Program-made: the position numbers and the translations under genes
Shown here: positions 1 to 6,548 of the stretch, in pieces
How positions within the stretch are numbered: the first letter of the stretch is position 1
Layout: each line of letters starts with the position of its first letter
Notes under the pieces: generated by a model
What the model was told of the DNA's origin: nothing
The model's input: only the letters and a program-made list of their open reading frames with translations
Databases searched by the model: none
Assembly: GCA_021798675.1 (NCBI GenBank)
Contig: JAJZGE010000104.1
Location: 1 to 6,548, forward strand
Direction of reading: 5' to 3'
DNA from: Pseudomonadota bacterium
GTDB taxonomy: Bacteria > Pseudomonadota > Gammaproteobacteria > Xanthomonadales > Rhodanobacteraceae
Length of the DNA: 6,548 bases

Positions 1-393
1 CTGATCACCCACCGCCTGCAGCCGGCGTTTCCGCGCAACCGCATCACGGTCATCCACGATTACCCGGCCACGCAGTGCGCGCTGGCGAAGATCCGCCCCG
101 GCGAACCGCCGCTGGCCGAGCGCTTCGAGCTGTACCTTGGTCCGCACGAGCTGGCCAACGGCTACCACGAGCTGAACGACGCCGCCGAGCAGCGCGCGCG
201 CTTCGAGCGCGACAACGCGCTGCGCCACGCACGCGGCCTGCCGCCGATGCCGATCGACGCGCGCCTGCTGGCGGTGCTCGATGCGATGCCCGACTGCGCC
301 GGCGTGGCGCTCGGAGTGGAACGCCTGCTGATGTGCGTGGCCGACACCGATGCGATCGCCGACGTACTGGCGTTTCCGTTTGCCGACGCCTGA
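1..393 (+). CDS. epmA: EF-P--(R)-beta-lysine ligase EpmA (PoxA/GenX/YjeA), C-terminal part
   Basis: This is the last 130 residues of a class II lysyl-tRNA-synthetase-like enzyme; the start lies outside the window. EpmA activates (R)-beta-lysine with ATP and attaches it to a conserved lysine of elongation factor P, which helps ribosomes through polyproline stretches. It acts in the cytoplasm with EpmB. Seen here: FELYLGPHELANGYHEL (fragment residues 42-58), then the E-R-F-E-R-D-N helix (67-72) and a GLPPMPID segment. Next comes the class II motif 3, GVALGVERLLM (101-111), whose arginine contacts ATP. The ending AFPFADA followed by TGA is the normal kind of EpmA C-terminus, so the gene looks complete at this end. 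The family is about 325 residues long, so roughly 40% is visible. The short length of motif-3-to-stop and the absence of an anticodon-binding domain separate it from true LysS. The broken transporter begins directly after the stop. Confidence 0.95.
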   Translation: MITHRLQPAFPRNRITVIHDYPATQCALAKIRPGEPPLAERFELYLGPHELANGYHELNDAAEQRARFERDNALRHARGLPPMPIDARLLAVLDAMPDCAGVALGVERLLMCVADTDAIADVLAFPFADA

Positions 394-1451
394 ATCCTCA
401 TCCTGCTGCTGGCCGCGCTTGGCGGTGCGCTGGAGTTCTACGATTTCGTGGTGTTCGTGTTTTTCGCGATTCCACTCGGCCGGCTGTTATTTCCGCAGGA
501 TACGGCGCCGTGGCTGGCGCAGCTGCAGGTCTACGGGATCTTCGCCGCGGGCTCTCTGGCGCGGCCGCTGGGCGGCATCGTGATGGCGCATTACGGCGAC
601 ACACTTGGACGCAAGCGGATGTTCATGCTGAGCGTGCTGCTGCTGGCGATGCACGTTCTGCAGGGTGTCGCAGTGGGCGGCGAGGTGCCGGGCGCGTGGG
701 TGTTCGTGGCCGAGCATGTGCCGCCGCGTCGGATCGGGCCGGCTTGCGCCAGCCTCACGGCGGGGCTCACGGTGGGCATCCTGATCGGCTCGCTGGTGGC
801 GGCGGCGATCAACCGCGGCATGGCGCCGGCGACCCTGCTGGCATGGGGCTGGCGGCTGCCGTTTCTGCTCGGCGGCGCGTTCGGATTTTTCGCGCTGTGG
901 CTGCGCCGCTGGCTGAGCGAGACGCCGGTGTTCGAGGCGCTGCGCGCGCGTCGCCAGCTGGTCGCTGGCTGGCCGCCGCGCCTGCGCTGGTGCAGCCGGT
1001 GTTCCATATCCCGCCGGCGCGCGTGTTTGTGGGCAGCAGTGTGGCTTCGTTCGCGCTGGCGCTGGGCTGCCTGTTCCACGGCTGGCTGGCTGATCGCCTC
1101 GGCTATGCGCAGGCGCTGCTGCTTGGCGCAATCGGCCTGCTGCTGGGCAGCTATGCGCTGTATCTGGATCTGCGTGCGGGCGGCACGCATTTCGCGCCGC
1201 TGTATGCGCTGGCCGGATTCAGCGTGGGCGTGGTGGGTGTGGTGCCGGCGCTGATGGTGGTGGCGTTTCCGCCGGCGGTGCGCTTCACCGGGCTGTCGTT
1301 TTCCTATAACGTCTCCTGCGCGCTGTTCGGCGGCCTCACGCCGCCGCTGATCGGCCCGCTGGCGCCAGCGCATTGTGTGGCCCTGGCCGCACTGGCCGGC
1401 ATGGCGGTGGCGCTGTCGCAGTGGCGTGCGCAGCGCACGCCACCGGCCTAG
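394..1451 (+). pseudogene. Broken MFS transporter (metabolite:H+ symporter family), several deletions
   Basis: The remains of a 12-helix inner-membrane transporter. Frame 1 runs from just after the epmA stop and contains a TM1 with LGGALEFYDF, TM2 with AGSLARPLGG, the MFS loop motif GDTLGRKRMF, then VLQGVAVGGEVPGAW and LRRWLSETPVFEALRARRQL. Homology moves to frame 3 at about 960-985 and continues with LVQPVFHIPPARVF, GWLADRLG, and the late-helix signature FTGLSFSYNV up to TAG. Three lesions are visible. First, no ATG, GTG or TTG lies in frame before TM1; the first GTG, at 448, falls inside TM1. Second, the TM3 start LSVLLLAM runs straight into the TM4 signature VLQG, so about 25-30 residues appear lost in frame. 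Third, the TM7 region is missing and the frame changes. About 350 residues can be read across both frames, against roughly 430 in relatives as I recall them. The substrate is unknown. It is most likely non-functional. A sequencing error could explain a frame change but not the missing helices. Confidence 0.85.
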
Positions 1452-2134
1452 AACTCCAGCTCCTGCGCCGCGCACAGATAGTCGACCAGCGGCGTCACGC
1501 GTTTGAACGTCGCCACCGTCCACGGCAGCAACTCGGTCGAGCAGGCGAGTGCCTCGTCGAAGTGTTCGCCGGCCGCGAAATCCTTGCGCTTGAGGTCGTC
1601 GATCAACGCATGCGCCGGGTCGAAGCCGCGCGGCGGGCGGCTCAGCGACTCGCCCCAGAAGCTCAGGTGGTCGCGAAACGGCTTGCTCTGCGTGGCGCGC
1701 TTCCACGCTGCGGGGTTGTCCGCGATGAAGGCGCGGATCTGCTTCAGCGCGTCCGGCTCCGGATGCCACATGCCGCCGCCGGCAAAGCAGTCGCCAGGCT
1801 GGATCTGCAGGTAGAACGAGGGCGCCGGAATCTCGTGGCGGCGCACGTGGAAAAACCGCGCGCCCTGCCACGGCTTGTACGGCAGCTTGTTGTGGGAGAA
1901 GCGCGTGTCGCGAAAGATGCGGAACAGCGAGCCGCCGTTCTTGCGCGGGTCGGCGCGGTAGTGCGGGCTGATCTTCGCCAGCGGTGCCTGCAGGTCGGTG
2001 ATCAGCTGCAGGAACGGCTCGCGCACATGGCGCTCGTAGTCGTCCTTGTGCGTCTGGAACCATTCGCGGCTGTTGTGGCGATCCAGTGCGCGCAGGAAGC
2101 GGAAGGTGGCCGGAGTGAAATAGCTGTGGGACAT
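1448..2134 (-). CDS. DUF2461 family protein (TIGR02453-like), function unknown
   Basis: An intact protein of 228 residues, which is the usual length for this family (about 220-230). Its biochemical role is not established. Family landmarks are NSREWF (residues 21-26) near the N-terminus, [17 protein letters not shown] (71-87), [17 protein letters not shown] (107-123) and [17 protein letters not shown] (170-186). It has no signal peptide and no membrane segment, so it is probably cytoplasmic. The ATG at 2134 is chosen because it gives the canonical short N-terminus, M-S-H-S-Y-F-T. No strong Shine-Dalgarno sequence precedes it. It lies 29 bp downstream of the sbcB stop on the same strand, so it is likely cotranscribed and perhaps translated by ribosomes arriving from sbcB. 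Its TAG stop overlaps the transporter remnant's stop on the other strand by 4 bp. Assignment to the family is firm; a link to DNA metabolism is only suggested by the neighbour. Confidence 0.9.
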   Translation of the reverse strand: MSHSYFTPATFRFLRALDRHNSREWFQTHKDDYERHVREPFLQLITDLQAPLAKISPHYRADPRKNGGSLFRIFRDTRFSHNKLPYKPWQGARFFHVRRHEIPAPSFYLQIQPGDCFAGGGMWHPEPDALKQIRAFIADNPAAWKRATQSKPFRDHLSFWGESLSRPPRGFDPAHALIDDLKRKDFAAGEHFDEALACSTELLPWTVATFKRVTPLVDYLCAAQELEF

Positions 2135-2163
2135 GCTCGGTCGATGGCTGGGATGAGGATGGT

Positions 2164-3609
2164 TCAGTGGGTATCGATGCCGGCGCCGAGCTGTTCGCCC
2201 CAGGCCTGCAGCTGGTCGAGCAGGGCCAGCTTGCCCTGCGCCTGCGGGTCGGCGCGCAGCTCGGCGATGCGGGCGAAATAGTCGTCGAGGGTGAGGCCGG
2301 TGAGTACAGTGTGGCGGGTCAGCCGCGCCTGGCGGAAGCGCTCCCAGCGCTGGCGCTCGTCGGCATCCAGCGTCTGCGGCCAGTTGCGTGCGCGGTAGCG
2401 GAACAGCAGCTCCGGATAACGCGGATCGCGGAACGGGAACGCGCGCTGGCCCAGCTGCGCCGGTGGCGTGGCACGCACCTGCGCCAGCAGCCGCTTGTCC
2501 GCGTCAGGCAGGAAGCCGCCGCCGTACAGCGCCAGTTCGGGATCGTCCGGCGGCGGCAGTTCGGCCGCGCGCTGAAATACCCGGCGCAGCTTCTCTGCCA
2601 GCCCGGCGCTGGCGCGCAGCGCGTCGCGATGCGCCATGCAGCGCGCGGGATCGAGCTGCAGGCGCTCGAGATCCACGCCCTGCAATACCGACAGCGGCGC
2701 CAGCGCCGGCGCGTGGTTGGCGCGCACGGTGCGCAGCGCAATGCGCTCGACGCCTTCGGGCAGATCGGCGCGTGCGGTGAAGATGCGGTCGGCGATGTCG
2801 TCCTCGTCCAGTGCCAGCCAGCCCTGCGGGTCGGTGGCCAGGTCGTACACGATCACCTCGCCGGCGCGGCTGGGATGCGGCGCCAGCGGCGCGATCATGG
2901 CCAGGCAGTGGCGGCTGGCCGGATAGCGCGAGGACACGTGCAGCACCGGTGTCATGTTCACCACATCAAGCAGCTCGAACACCTTCTGCTTGCGCCGCAG
3001 GCCGTAGTACCAGTCCCACAGCCGCGGCTGGCGCACGCGCAGCAGTCGCGCCAGCTCGATCAGCGCGCGCACGTCCGACAGCGCGTCGTGGGCGCGCTCC
3101 TGCGCCAGCTGATTCGCGCGCGCCAGATGCTCCAGCTTGAAGCTGGGCGTACCGTCGTCGCGCTGCGGCCAGATGATGCCTTCCGGCCGCAGCGCCTGGC
3201 ACAGCCGCACCAGGTCGATCAGGTCCCAGCGCGAATTGCCGTTCTCCCACTCGCGGCCGTAGGGCTCGTAGAAGTTGCGGTACAACATCTGCCGGGTGAA
3301 CTCGTCGTCGAAGCGCAGCGAGTTGTAGCCGACGCCGCAGGTGCCCGGCGCGGCCAGCTGCTCGTGCACGCGGGCGGCGAACTCGGCTTCGGTCACGCCT
3401 TCACGTGCGGCCTGCTGCGGCGTGATGCCGGTGATCAGGCAGGCGTCCGGGTGCGGCGGCATCTCCAGCGACGGCTGTGCGAAGAACATCACCGGCTCGC
3501 CGACGATCTCCAGCTCCAGTGTCGTGCGGATGCCGGCGAACTGCACCGGCCGGTCGCGCCGCGGGTCGGCGCCGGAGGTCTCGTAGTCATGCCAGAGGAA
3601 GGTCTGCAT
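2164..3609 (-). CDS. sbcB: Exonuclease I (ExoI), 3'-5' single-strand DNA exonuclease
   Basis: A protein of 481 residues, matching the family (about 475). ExoI removes nucleotides from the 3' end of single-stranded DNA in mismatch repair and recombination, and it binds the SSB tail. The DEDDh catalytic set is complete: D8 and E10 in WHDYETSG, D101 in [10 protein letters not shown], and H174 and D179 in [12 protein letters not shown]. The middle SH3-like part includes [15 protein letters not shown] (295-309). The C-terminal helical domain carries [15 protein letters not shown] (400-414), a strong ExoI-specific signature. The reading frame is open far upstream, but the ATG at 3609 gives the canonical [11 protein letters not shown] start. 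Everything before it would run antisense through orn, so this start is preferred. The ribosome site is weak. The gene is transcribed away from orn across a 69-bp gap and is followed at 29 bp by the DUF2461 gene. No key residue is missing. Confidence 0.96.
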   Translation of the reverse strand: MQTFLWHDYETSGADPRRDRPVQFAGIRTTLELEIVGEPVMFFAQPSLEMPPHPDACLITGITPQQAAREGVTEAEFAARVHEQLAAPGTCGVGYNSLRFDDEFTRQMLYRNFYEPYGREWENGNSRWDLIDLVRLCQALRPEGIIWPQRDDGTPSFKLEHLARANQLAQERAHDALSDVRALIELARLLRVRQPRLWDWYYGLRRKQKVFELLDVVNMTPVLHVSSRYPASRHCLAMIAPLAPHPSRAGEVIVYDLATDPQGWLALDEDDIADRIFTARADLPEGVERIALRTVRANHAPALAPLSVLQGVDLERLQLDPARCMAHRDALRASAGLAEKLRRVFQRAAELPPPDDPELALYGGGFLPDADKRLLAQVRATPPAQLGQRAFPFRDPRYPELLFRYRARNWPQTLDADERQRWERFRQARLTRHTVLTGLTLDDYFARIAELRADPQAQGKLALLDQLQAWGEQLGAGIDTH

Positions 3610-3649
3610 CGACGCATCATCGCACGGGCAAAAGCATCGGCCGCAAGGC

Positions 3650-3658
3650 TGATAAACT
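3650..3658 (+). promoter_or_regulatory. Possible extended -10 promoter element for orn
   Basis: TGATAAACT is the most A/T-rich patch in the 69-bp divergent gap. It reads as TG-N-TAAACT, an extended -10 with 4 of 6 matches to TATAAT. Transcription would start near 3665 and give a leader of about 14 nt that just includes the Shine-Dalgarno sequence. No convincing -35 box lies 16-18 bp upstream, which is tolerable for an extended -10. It is a single-site pattern match only. No clear promoter for sbcB could be read on the other strand. Confidence 0.35.
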
Positions 3659-3667
3659 CGGCGGCAC

Positions 3668-3673
3668 AAGGAG
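3668..3673 (+). promoter_or_regulatory. Ribosome binding site of orn
   Basis: AAGGAG lies 5 nt before the ATG at 3679 and is the best Shine-Dalgarno sequence in the window. It fixes the orn start, although the frame stays open for a long way upstream through the antisense strand of sbcB. Confidence 0.85.
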
Positions 3674-3678
3674 AAACC

Positions 3679-4245
3679 ATGAGCCACGTTCACGACGACA
3701 ACCTGATCTGGATCGATCTGGAAATGACCGGCCTGGACACCGACGCCGACTCGATCCTGGAGATCGCCACGGTGGTCACCGACAAGGATCTCAACGTGCT
3801 TGCCGACGGCCCGGTGTTCGCGATACGCCACGAGATCGACCGGCTGGAATCGATGGACAGCTGGAACTCCAACCAGCACCACAAGTCCGGCCTGTGGCGG
3901 CAGGTGCTGATCTCGCAGACCGATCACGCGATGGCCGAGCAGGCCACGCTGGAGTTCCTGCGGGCGTGGGTTCCGCCGGGCAAGTCGCCGATGTGCGGCA
4001 ATTCGATCTGCCAGGACCGGCGCTTCATGCATCGGCAGATGCCGCGGCTGGAGCGCTATTTCCACTACCGCAATCTGGACGTGTCCACGCTGAAGGAGCT
4101 GGCGCGGCGCTGGGCGCCGGAGATCGCCAAGGGCTTCGGCAAGGAGTCGGCGCATACGGCGCTGTCGGACATCCGCGATTCGATCGCGGAGCTGCGCCAT
4201 TACCGCCTGCACATGGGCGCGCTGGGCGGCATGCCCGCAGCGTGA
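3679..4245 (+). CDS. orn: Oligoribonuclease
   Basis: A protein of 188 residues (the family is about 180-190). Orn is a cytoplasmic DEDDh 3'-5' exonuclease that converts RNA dinucleotides, including the linear pGpG made from cyclic di-GMP, to mononucleotides. It completes RNA turnover and clears nanoRNAs. All catalytic residues are present: D13 and E15 in [11 protein letters not shown]113 in [11 protein letters not shown], and H159 and D164 in [13 protein letters not shown]. The segment [14 protein letters not shown] (59-72) is also typical. The start is set by a strong AAGGAG 5 nt upstream. The C-terminus ends in a short G/A-rich tail. Divergent from sbcB; followed 53 bp later by folP on the same strand, with a strong palindrome in between. 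It probably leads the orn-folP-glmM transcript. Oddity: two exonucleases with the same fold and catalytic set are placed head to head. Confidence 0.97.
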   Translation: MSHVHDDNLIWIDLEMTGLDTDADSILEIATVVTDKDLNVLADGPVFAIRHEIDRLESMDSWNSNQHHKSGLWRQVLISQTDHAMAEQATLEFLRAWVPPGKSPMCGNSICQDRRFMHRQMPRLERYFHYRNLDVSTLKELARRWAPEIAKGFGKESAHTALSDIRDSIAELRHYRLHMGALGGMPAA

Positions 4246-4252
4246 CGCGATG

Positions 4253-4276
4253 GCCGCGCGCCGGCCGGCGCGCGGC
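4253..4276. repeat. Perfect 24-bp all-G/C palindrome between orn and folP
   Basis: The half-site GCCGCGCGCCGG (4253-4264) is followed immediately by its exact reverse complement (4265-4276), with no mismatch. In RNA it can form a 10-bp G/C stem with a GGCC loop. It starts 7 nt after the orn stop and ends 11 nt before the folP Shine-Dalgarno sequence. There is no T run after it, so it is not a classical intrinsic terminator. It could block 3' exonucleases to stabilise orn mRNA, pause polymerase, or be a protein site. The palindrome is directly visible; any role is inference. Confidence 0.8.
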
Positions 4277-4287
4277 ACCGGACAAGT

Positions 4288-4294
4288 GGGGGAG
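4288..4294 (+). promoter_or_regulatory. Ribosome binding site of folP
   Basis: GGGGGAG lies 4 nt before the ATG at 4299, with an overlapping GAGAGG slightly nearer. It supports this start for folP, which the open frame alone would not decide because it extends back across orn. Confidence 0.75.
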
Positions 4295-4298
4295 AGGC

Positions 4299-5210
4299 AT
4301 GTCGATCGATCTGTTTGCGCCAGTGCTGGATTGCGCGGGTCGCCCGCTGCGGCTGGACCGGGCACGGGTGGTGGGCATCCTGAATGTCACACCGGATTCG
4401 TTCTCCGATGGGGGGCTGTATCACGATGTCGATGCGGCCGTGGCGCACGGGCTGCGGATGGCGGAGGAGGGCGCCGACATGCTGGATGTCGGCGGCGAGT
4501 CCACGCGGCCCGGTGCGTGCGAGGTGCCGGTCGAGGAGGAACTGCGCCGGGTGCTGCCGGTGATCGGGCAGCTGGTCGCGCGCACCGCGCTGCCGATCGC
4601 GGTCGACACCTCGCGCCCCGAGGTGATGCGTGCGGCGGTGGCGGCCGGTGCAGGCATGATCAACGATGTGTTTGCGTTGCGCCGCGATGGTGCGATGGAC
4701 GCGGTCGCCGAGCTGGGCGTGCCGGTGTGCCTGATGCACATGCAGGGCGAGCCGCGCAGCATGCAGGCCGATCCCCGCTATGACGACGTGGTCGGCGAAG
4801 TGCACCGTTTTCTCACCGACCGGCTGTTCGCCTGCGAGCTGGCCGGCATCGACCGGCGCAAAGTGATGGTTGATCCGGGCTTCGGCTTCGGCAAGACGCA
4901 GGAACACAACCTGGCCCTGCTCGCTGCGCTGGAGCGCTTCGGCAGCCTCGGCTCCGGCGTCTACGCCGGGCTCTCGCGCAAGTCGATGATCGGTGCGCTG
5001 ACCGGCCGCCTCGAGCCGGCCGCGCGCATGGCCGGCTCGGTGGCGGCGGCGCTGATCGCCGTGCAGCGCGGCGCGCGCATGGTGCGCGTGCACGACGTGG
5101 CTGCCACCGTGGATGCGCTGGCGGTGTGGCGCGCGGTGCATGCGGTGGACAGCGTGCCGCAGCGTGCGGGCAAGACCGCGGCGGCCCCGCGCTGGCCGGA
5201 CGACGATTGA
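4299..5210 (+). CDS. folP: Dihydropteroate synthase
   Basis: A protein of 303 residues with a TIM-barrel fold, slightly longer than the E. coli enzyme (282) through a C-terminal tail. It condenses dihydropterin pyrophosphate with p-aminobenzoate in folate synthesis and is the target of sulfonamides. Signatures in order: [14 protein letters not shown] (26-39), [11 protein letters not shown] (63-73), VDTSRPEV (102-109), IND (121-123), LMHMQG (145-150), DPGFGFGKT (192-200), LSRKSMIG (225-232) and RVHDV (263-267). The pterin and phosphate contacts are all kept. The positions altered in classic chromosomal sulfonamide resistance are wild type (F35, equivalent to E. coli F28; P71, equivalent to P64), so no resistance is predicted from these two sites. 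The tail after about residue 285 (polar, ending DDD) is unconserved. The start has a good ribosome site. It is cotranscribed with glmM, its usual partner; orn, rather than the often-seen ftsH, is upstream. Confidence 0.97.
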   Translation: MSIDLFAPVLDCAGRPLRLDRARVVGILNVTPDSFSDGGLYHDVDAAVAHGLRMAEEGADMLDVGGESTRPGACEVPVEEELRRVLPVIGQLVARTALPIAVDTSRPEVMRAAVAAGAGMINDVFALRRDGAMDAVAELGVPVCLMHMQGEPRSMQADPRYDDVVGEVHRFLTDRLFACELAGIDRRKVMVDPGFGFGKTQEHNLALLAALERFGSLGSGVYAGLSRKSMIGALTGRLEPAARMAGSVAAALIAVQRGARMVRVHDVAATVDALAVWRAVHAVDSVPQRAGKTAAAPRWPDDD

Positions 5211-5234
5211 ACCTCCGGCACCCGGTCGCCGGTT

Positions 5235-5280
5235 CGGGCATTGCCCGGCGCTATGCTTTGCCGATGCGGCAGCCTGCCGC
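5235..5280 (+). other. Two short hairpins in the folP-glmM gap
   Basis: The 85-bp gap holds CGGGC-ATT-GCCCG (5235-5247) and GCGGCA-GCC-TGCCGC (5266-5280). They are stems of 5 and 6 bp with 3-nt loops, and neither is followed by a T run. The second ends 15 nt before the glmM ATG, whose Shine-Dalgarno sequence is weak, so it might influence translation initiation. Short stems are common by chance in G/C-rich DNA. A TATGCT at 5252-5257 resembles a -10 box but has no -35 partner. Confidence 0.35.
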
Positions 5281-5295
5281 GGGACGACGTGGATC

Positions 5296-6548
5296 ATGAA
5301 TCAGCGCAAATATTTCGGTACCGACGGCATCCGCGGGCTGGTCGGACAATGGCCGATCAGCGCGGATTTCATGCTGCGGCTGGGGCGCGCCGTGGGCAGC
5401 GTGCTGGCGCGCGACAGCCGCGAGCGGCCGAAGGTGCTGATCGGCAAGGACACCCGCATCTCCGGCTACATGTTCGAATCGGCGCTGGAAGCCGGGCTGG
5501 TCGCCGCCGGGGCGGATGTGGCGCTGCTCGGGCCGATGCCGACGCCAGCGGTGGCCTTCCTCACCCGCTCGATGCGCGCCAGCGCCGGCATCGTGATCAG
5601 CGCTTCGCACAACCCGCACCACGATAATGGCATCAAGTTCTTCTCGGCCAGCGGCGAGAAACTGTCCGATGCGGTCGAGCTGGCGATCGAGCAGGAAATC
5701 GACGCGGCTTTCATCACCGTGGCCTCCGAGCAGCTTGGCAAAGCCATCCGCATTGGCGATGCGGTGGCGCGCTACGCCGAGTTCTGCAAGGCCACCGTGA
5801 CGGAAGACTTCAATCTGCAAGGATGGAAGATCGTGCTCGACTGCGCGCACGGCGCCACCTATCAGGTGGCGCCCAAGGTGTTCGCCGAACTCGGTGCCGA
5901 GGTGCTGGCGATCGGTGACAAGCCGGACGGTTTCAACATCAACCACGAAGTCGGCTCGACCCATCCCGAGGCACTGCAGCAGGCAGTGCTTGCGCACGCG
6001 GCGGATCTGGGCATTGCGTTCGATGGCGACGGCGATCGCGTGATGCTGGTCGACCGGCACGGCGAGCTGGCCGATGGCGACGACATTCTCTACGTGCTGG
6101 CCTGCAGCCTGCAGGCGCGCGGTCTGCTGAAGGGGCCGGTGGTGGGCACCCTGATGAGCAACTACGGCCTGCAGCTGGCGCTGGCCGAACTGGGCGTGCC
6201 GCTGCTGCGCGCCAACGTGGGCGATCGCTACGTGATGCAGCTGCTGCAGCAGCACGACGGCAACCTTGGCGGCGAGACCTCCGGCCACATCCTGTGTCTG
6301 GATCGTGCCACCACCGGCGACGGCATTGTCGCCGCGCTGGCCGTTCTGGAGGCGCTGGTGCGGTCCGGCCAGGATCTGGCCGTGGCCCGCCAAGGGCTGA
6401 AGAAATTGCCGCAGGTGATGCTCAACGTGCGCGCCGCGGGGGCACGCGAGGCGCTGGCCGGTGCCACCGTGCAGGCAGCGCTGGCCGAGGTGGAACAGAT
6501 CTTGCGTGGCCGCGGCCGGGTGGTACTGCGCGCCTCCGGCACCGAGCC
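5296..6548 (+). CDS. glmM: Phosphoglucosamine mutase, C-terminus cut off by window end
   Basis: The first 417 residues of an enzyme usually about 445-450 long; the end lies beyond the window. GlmM converts glucosamine-6-phosphate to glucosamine-1-phosphate, the step before GlmU makes UDP-GlcNAc for peptidoglycan and lipopolysaccharide. It belongs to the alpha-D-phosphohexomutase family. Seen: YFGTDGIRG at 6-14, the phosphoserine loop ISASHNP (101-107, active serine S104), the Mg-binding loop DGDGDR (243-248), the sugar-binding loop GGETSGH (325-331), and the start of the phosphate-binding RASGTEP at the window edge. GETSGH together with the GTDGIRG N-terminus favours GlmM over ManB/AlgC-type mutases. 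The ATG at 5296 is the start because [11 protein letters not shown] matches the family. Upstream there is only a weak ribosome site, so expression may depend on the folP transcript. In the N-terminal loop, GIRGLVG has L where many relatives have R or V; no catalytic residue is affected. Confidence 0.97.
   Translation, partial: MNQRKYFGTDGIRGLVGQWPISADFMLRLGRAVGSVLARDSRERPKVLIGKDTRISGYMFESALEAGLVAAGADVALLGPMPTPAVAFLTRSMRASAGIVISASHNPHHDNGIKFFSASGEKLSDAVELAIEQEIDAAFITVASEQLGKAIRIGDAVARYAEFCKATVTEDFNLQGWKIVLDCAHGATYQVAPKVFAELGAEVLAIGDKPDGFNINHEVGSTHPEALQQAVLAHAADLGIAFDGDGDRVMLVDRHGELADGDDILYVLACSLQARGLLKGPVVGTLMSNYGLQLALAELGVPLLRANVGDRYVMQLLQQHDGNLGGETSGHILCLDRATTGDGIVAALAVLEALVRSGQDLAVARQGLKKLPQVMLNVRAAGAREALAGATVQAALAEVEQILRGRGRVVLRASGTE

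Noticed and set aside
75..950. The frame-3 open reading frame upstream of the transporter's second half, which would give a 458-residue protein.
   Set aside because: Only the part after about 960 is transporter-like; before that it is an out-of-frame shadow of epmA and the first transporter half.
591..2063. A 490-codon minus-strand open frame across the transporter remnant and the DUF2461 gene.
   Set aside because: It overlaps the recognisable DUF2461 frame out of register; the composition is low-complexity R/A/Q/H with no family signature.
2167..4245. A 692-codon open frame on the plus strand running antisense through sbcB and continuous with orn.
   Set aside because: It is a G/C-rich shadow of sbcB: arginine- and alanine-rich with no domain. 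Real coding starts at the orn ATG at 3679, set by AAGGAG and the family N-terminus.
3610..4365. Extension of the exonuclease I frame upstream of 3609 (to give 733 residues).
   Set aside because: It would lie antisense to orn and the folP start and has no ExoI homology. The canonical ExoI N-terminus begins at the ATG at 3609.
5241..5257. TTGCCC followed by TATGCT as a promoter for glmM.
   Set aside because: The spacing is only 5 bp, far short of the needed 16-18, and no other -35 candidate fits.
4200..5297. A 365-codon minus-strand open frame opposite folP.
   Set aside because: It is the antisense of a clear FolP; histidine- and arginine-rich with no domain.
5251..6393. A 380-codon minus-strand open frame opposite glmM.
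   Set aside because: It mirrors the codon bias of glmM and has no recognisable protein signature.
1..6548. A novel defence system, mobile element, CRISPR array or structured RNA.
   Set aside because: All space is taken by known housekeeping genes, one DUF2461 gene and one pseudogene. No gap exceeds 85 bp, and no repeat arrays or integrase/transposase motifs were seen.

Overview
The window is GC-rich throughout, and its genes have high third-position GC. It carries chromosomal housekeeping genes typical of Gammaproteobacteria: EpmA, exonuclease I, oligoribonuclease, FolP and GlmM. The protein wording and base composition suggest the Xanthomonadales/Lysobacterales, most likely a Rhodanobacteraceae-type genome (Rhodanobacter, Dyella and relatives). 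That placement rests on recalled family sequences, not on a search.

Layout. Positions 1-393 (+) hold the C-terminal 130 residues of EpmA, the EF-P beta-lysyl ligase. Positions 394-1451 (+) hold a broken transporter gene of the major facilitator superfamily (MFS), of the metabolite:H+ symporter type. It has no usable start, an apparent in-frame loss around TM3/TM4, and a frame-changing loss of the TM7 region. It meets the next gene tail to tail, and a single CTAG supplies the stop codon on both strands. On the minus strand, 1448-2134 encodes an intact DUF2461 protein and 2164-3609 encodes exonuclease I (SbcB). They lie 29 bp apart, in the order sbcB then DUF2461, and are probably cotranscribed.

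A 69-bp divergent region (3610-3678) separates sbcB from the plus-strand run orn (3679-4245), folP (4299-5210) and glmM (5296 to past the window end). These three have gaps of 53 and 85 bp and probably form an operon. The orn-folP gap holds a perfect 24-bp all-G/C palindrome. The folP-glmM gap holds two small hairpins.

How the genes work together. SbcB and Orn are both DEDDh 3'-5' exonucleases; one trims single-stranded DNA and the other finishes RNA oligomers and linear dinucleotides. FolP (folate synthesis) and GlmM (UDP-GlcNAc supply for the cell wall and LPS) are a commonly conserved pair. EpmA belongs to translation-factor modification and is a separate unit. I see no tRNA, rRNA, CRISPR array, insertion sequence, phage gene or defence cassette. 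I do not see a new biological system here. The most noteworthy items are the transporter pseudogene eroding by deletion, the 24-bp palindrome, and the back-to-back pairing of two DEDDh exonucleases.
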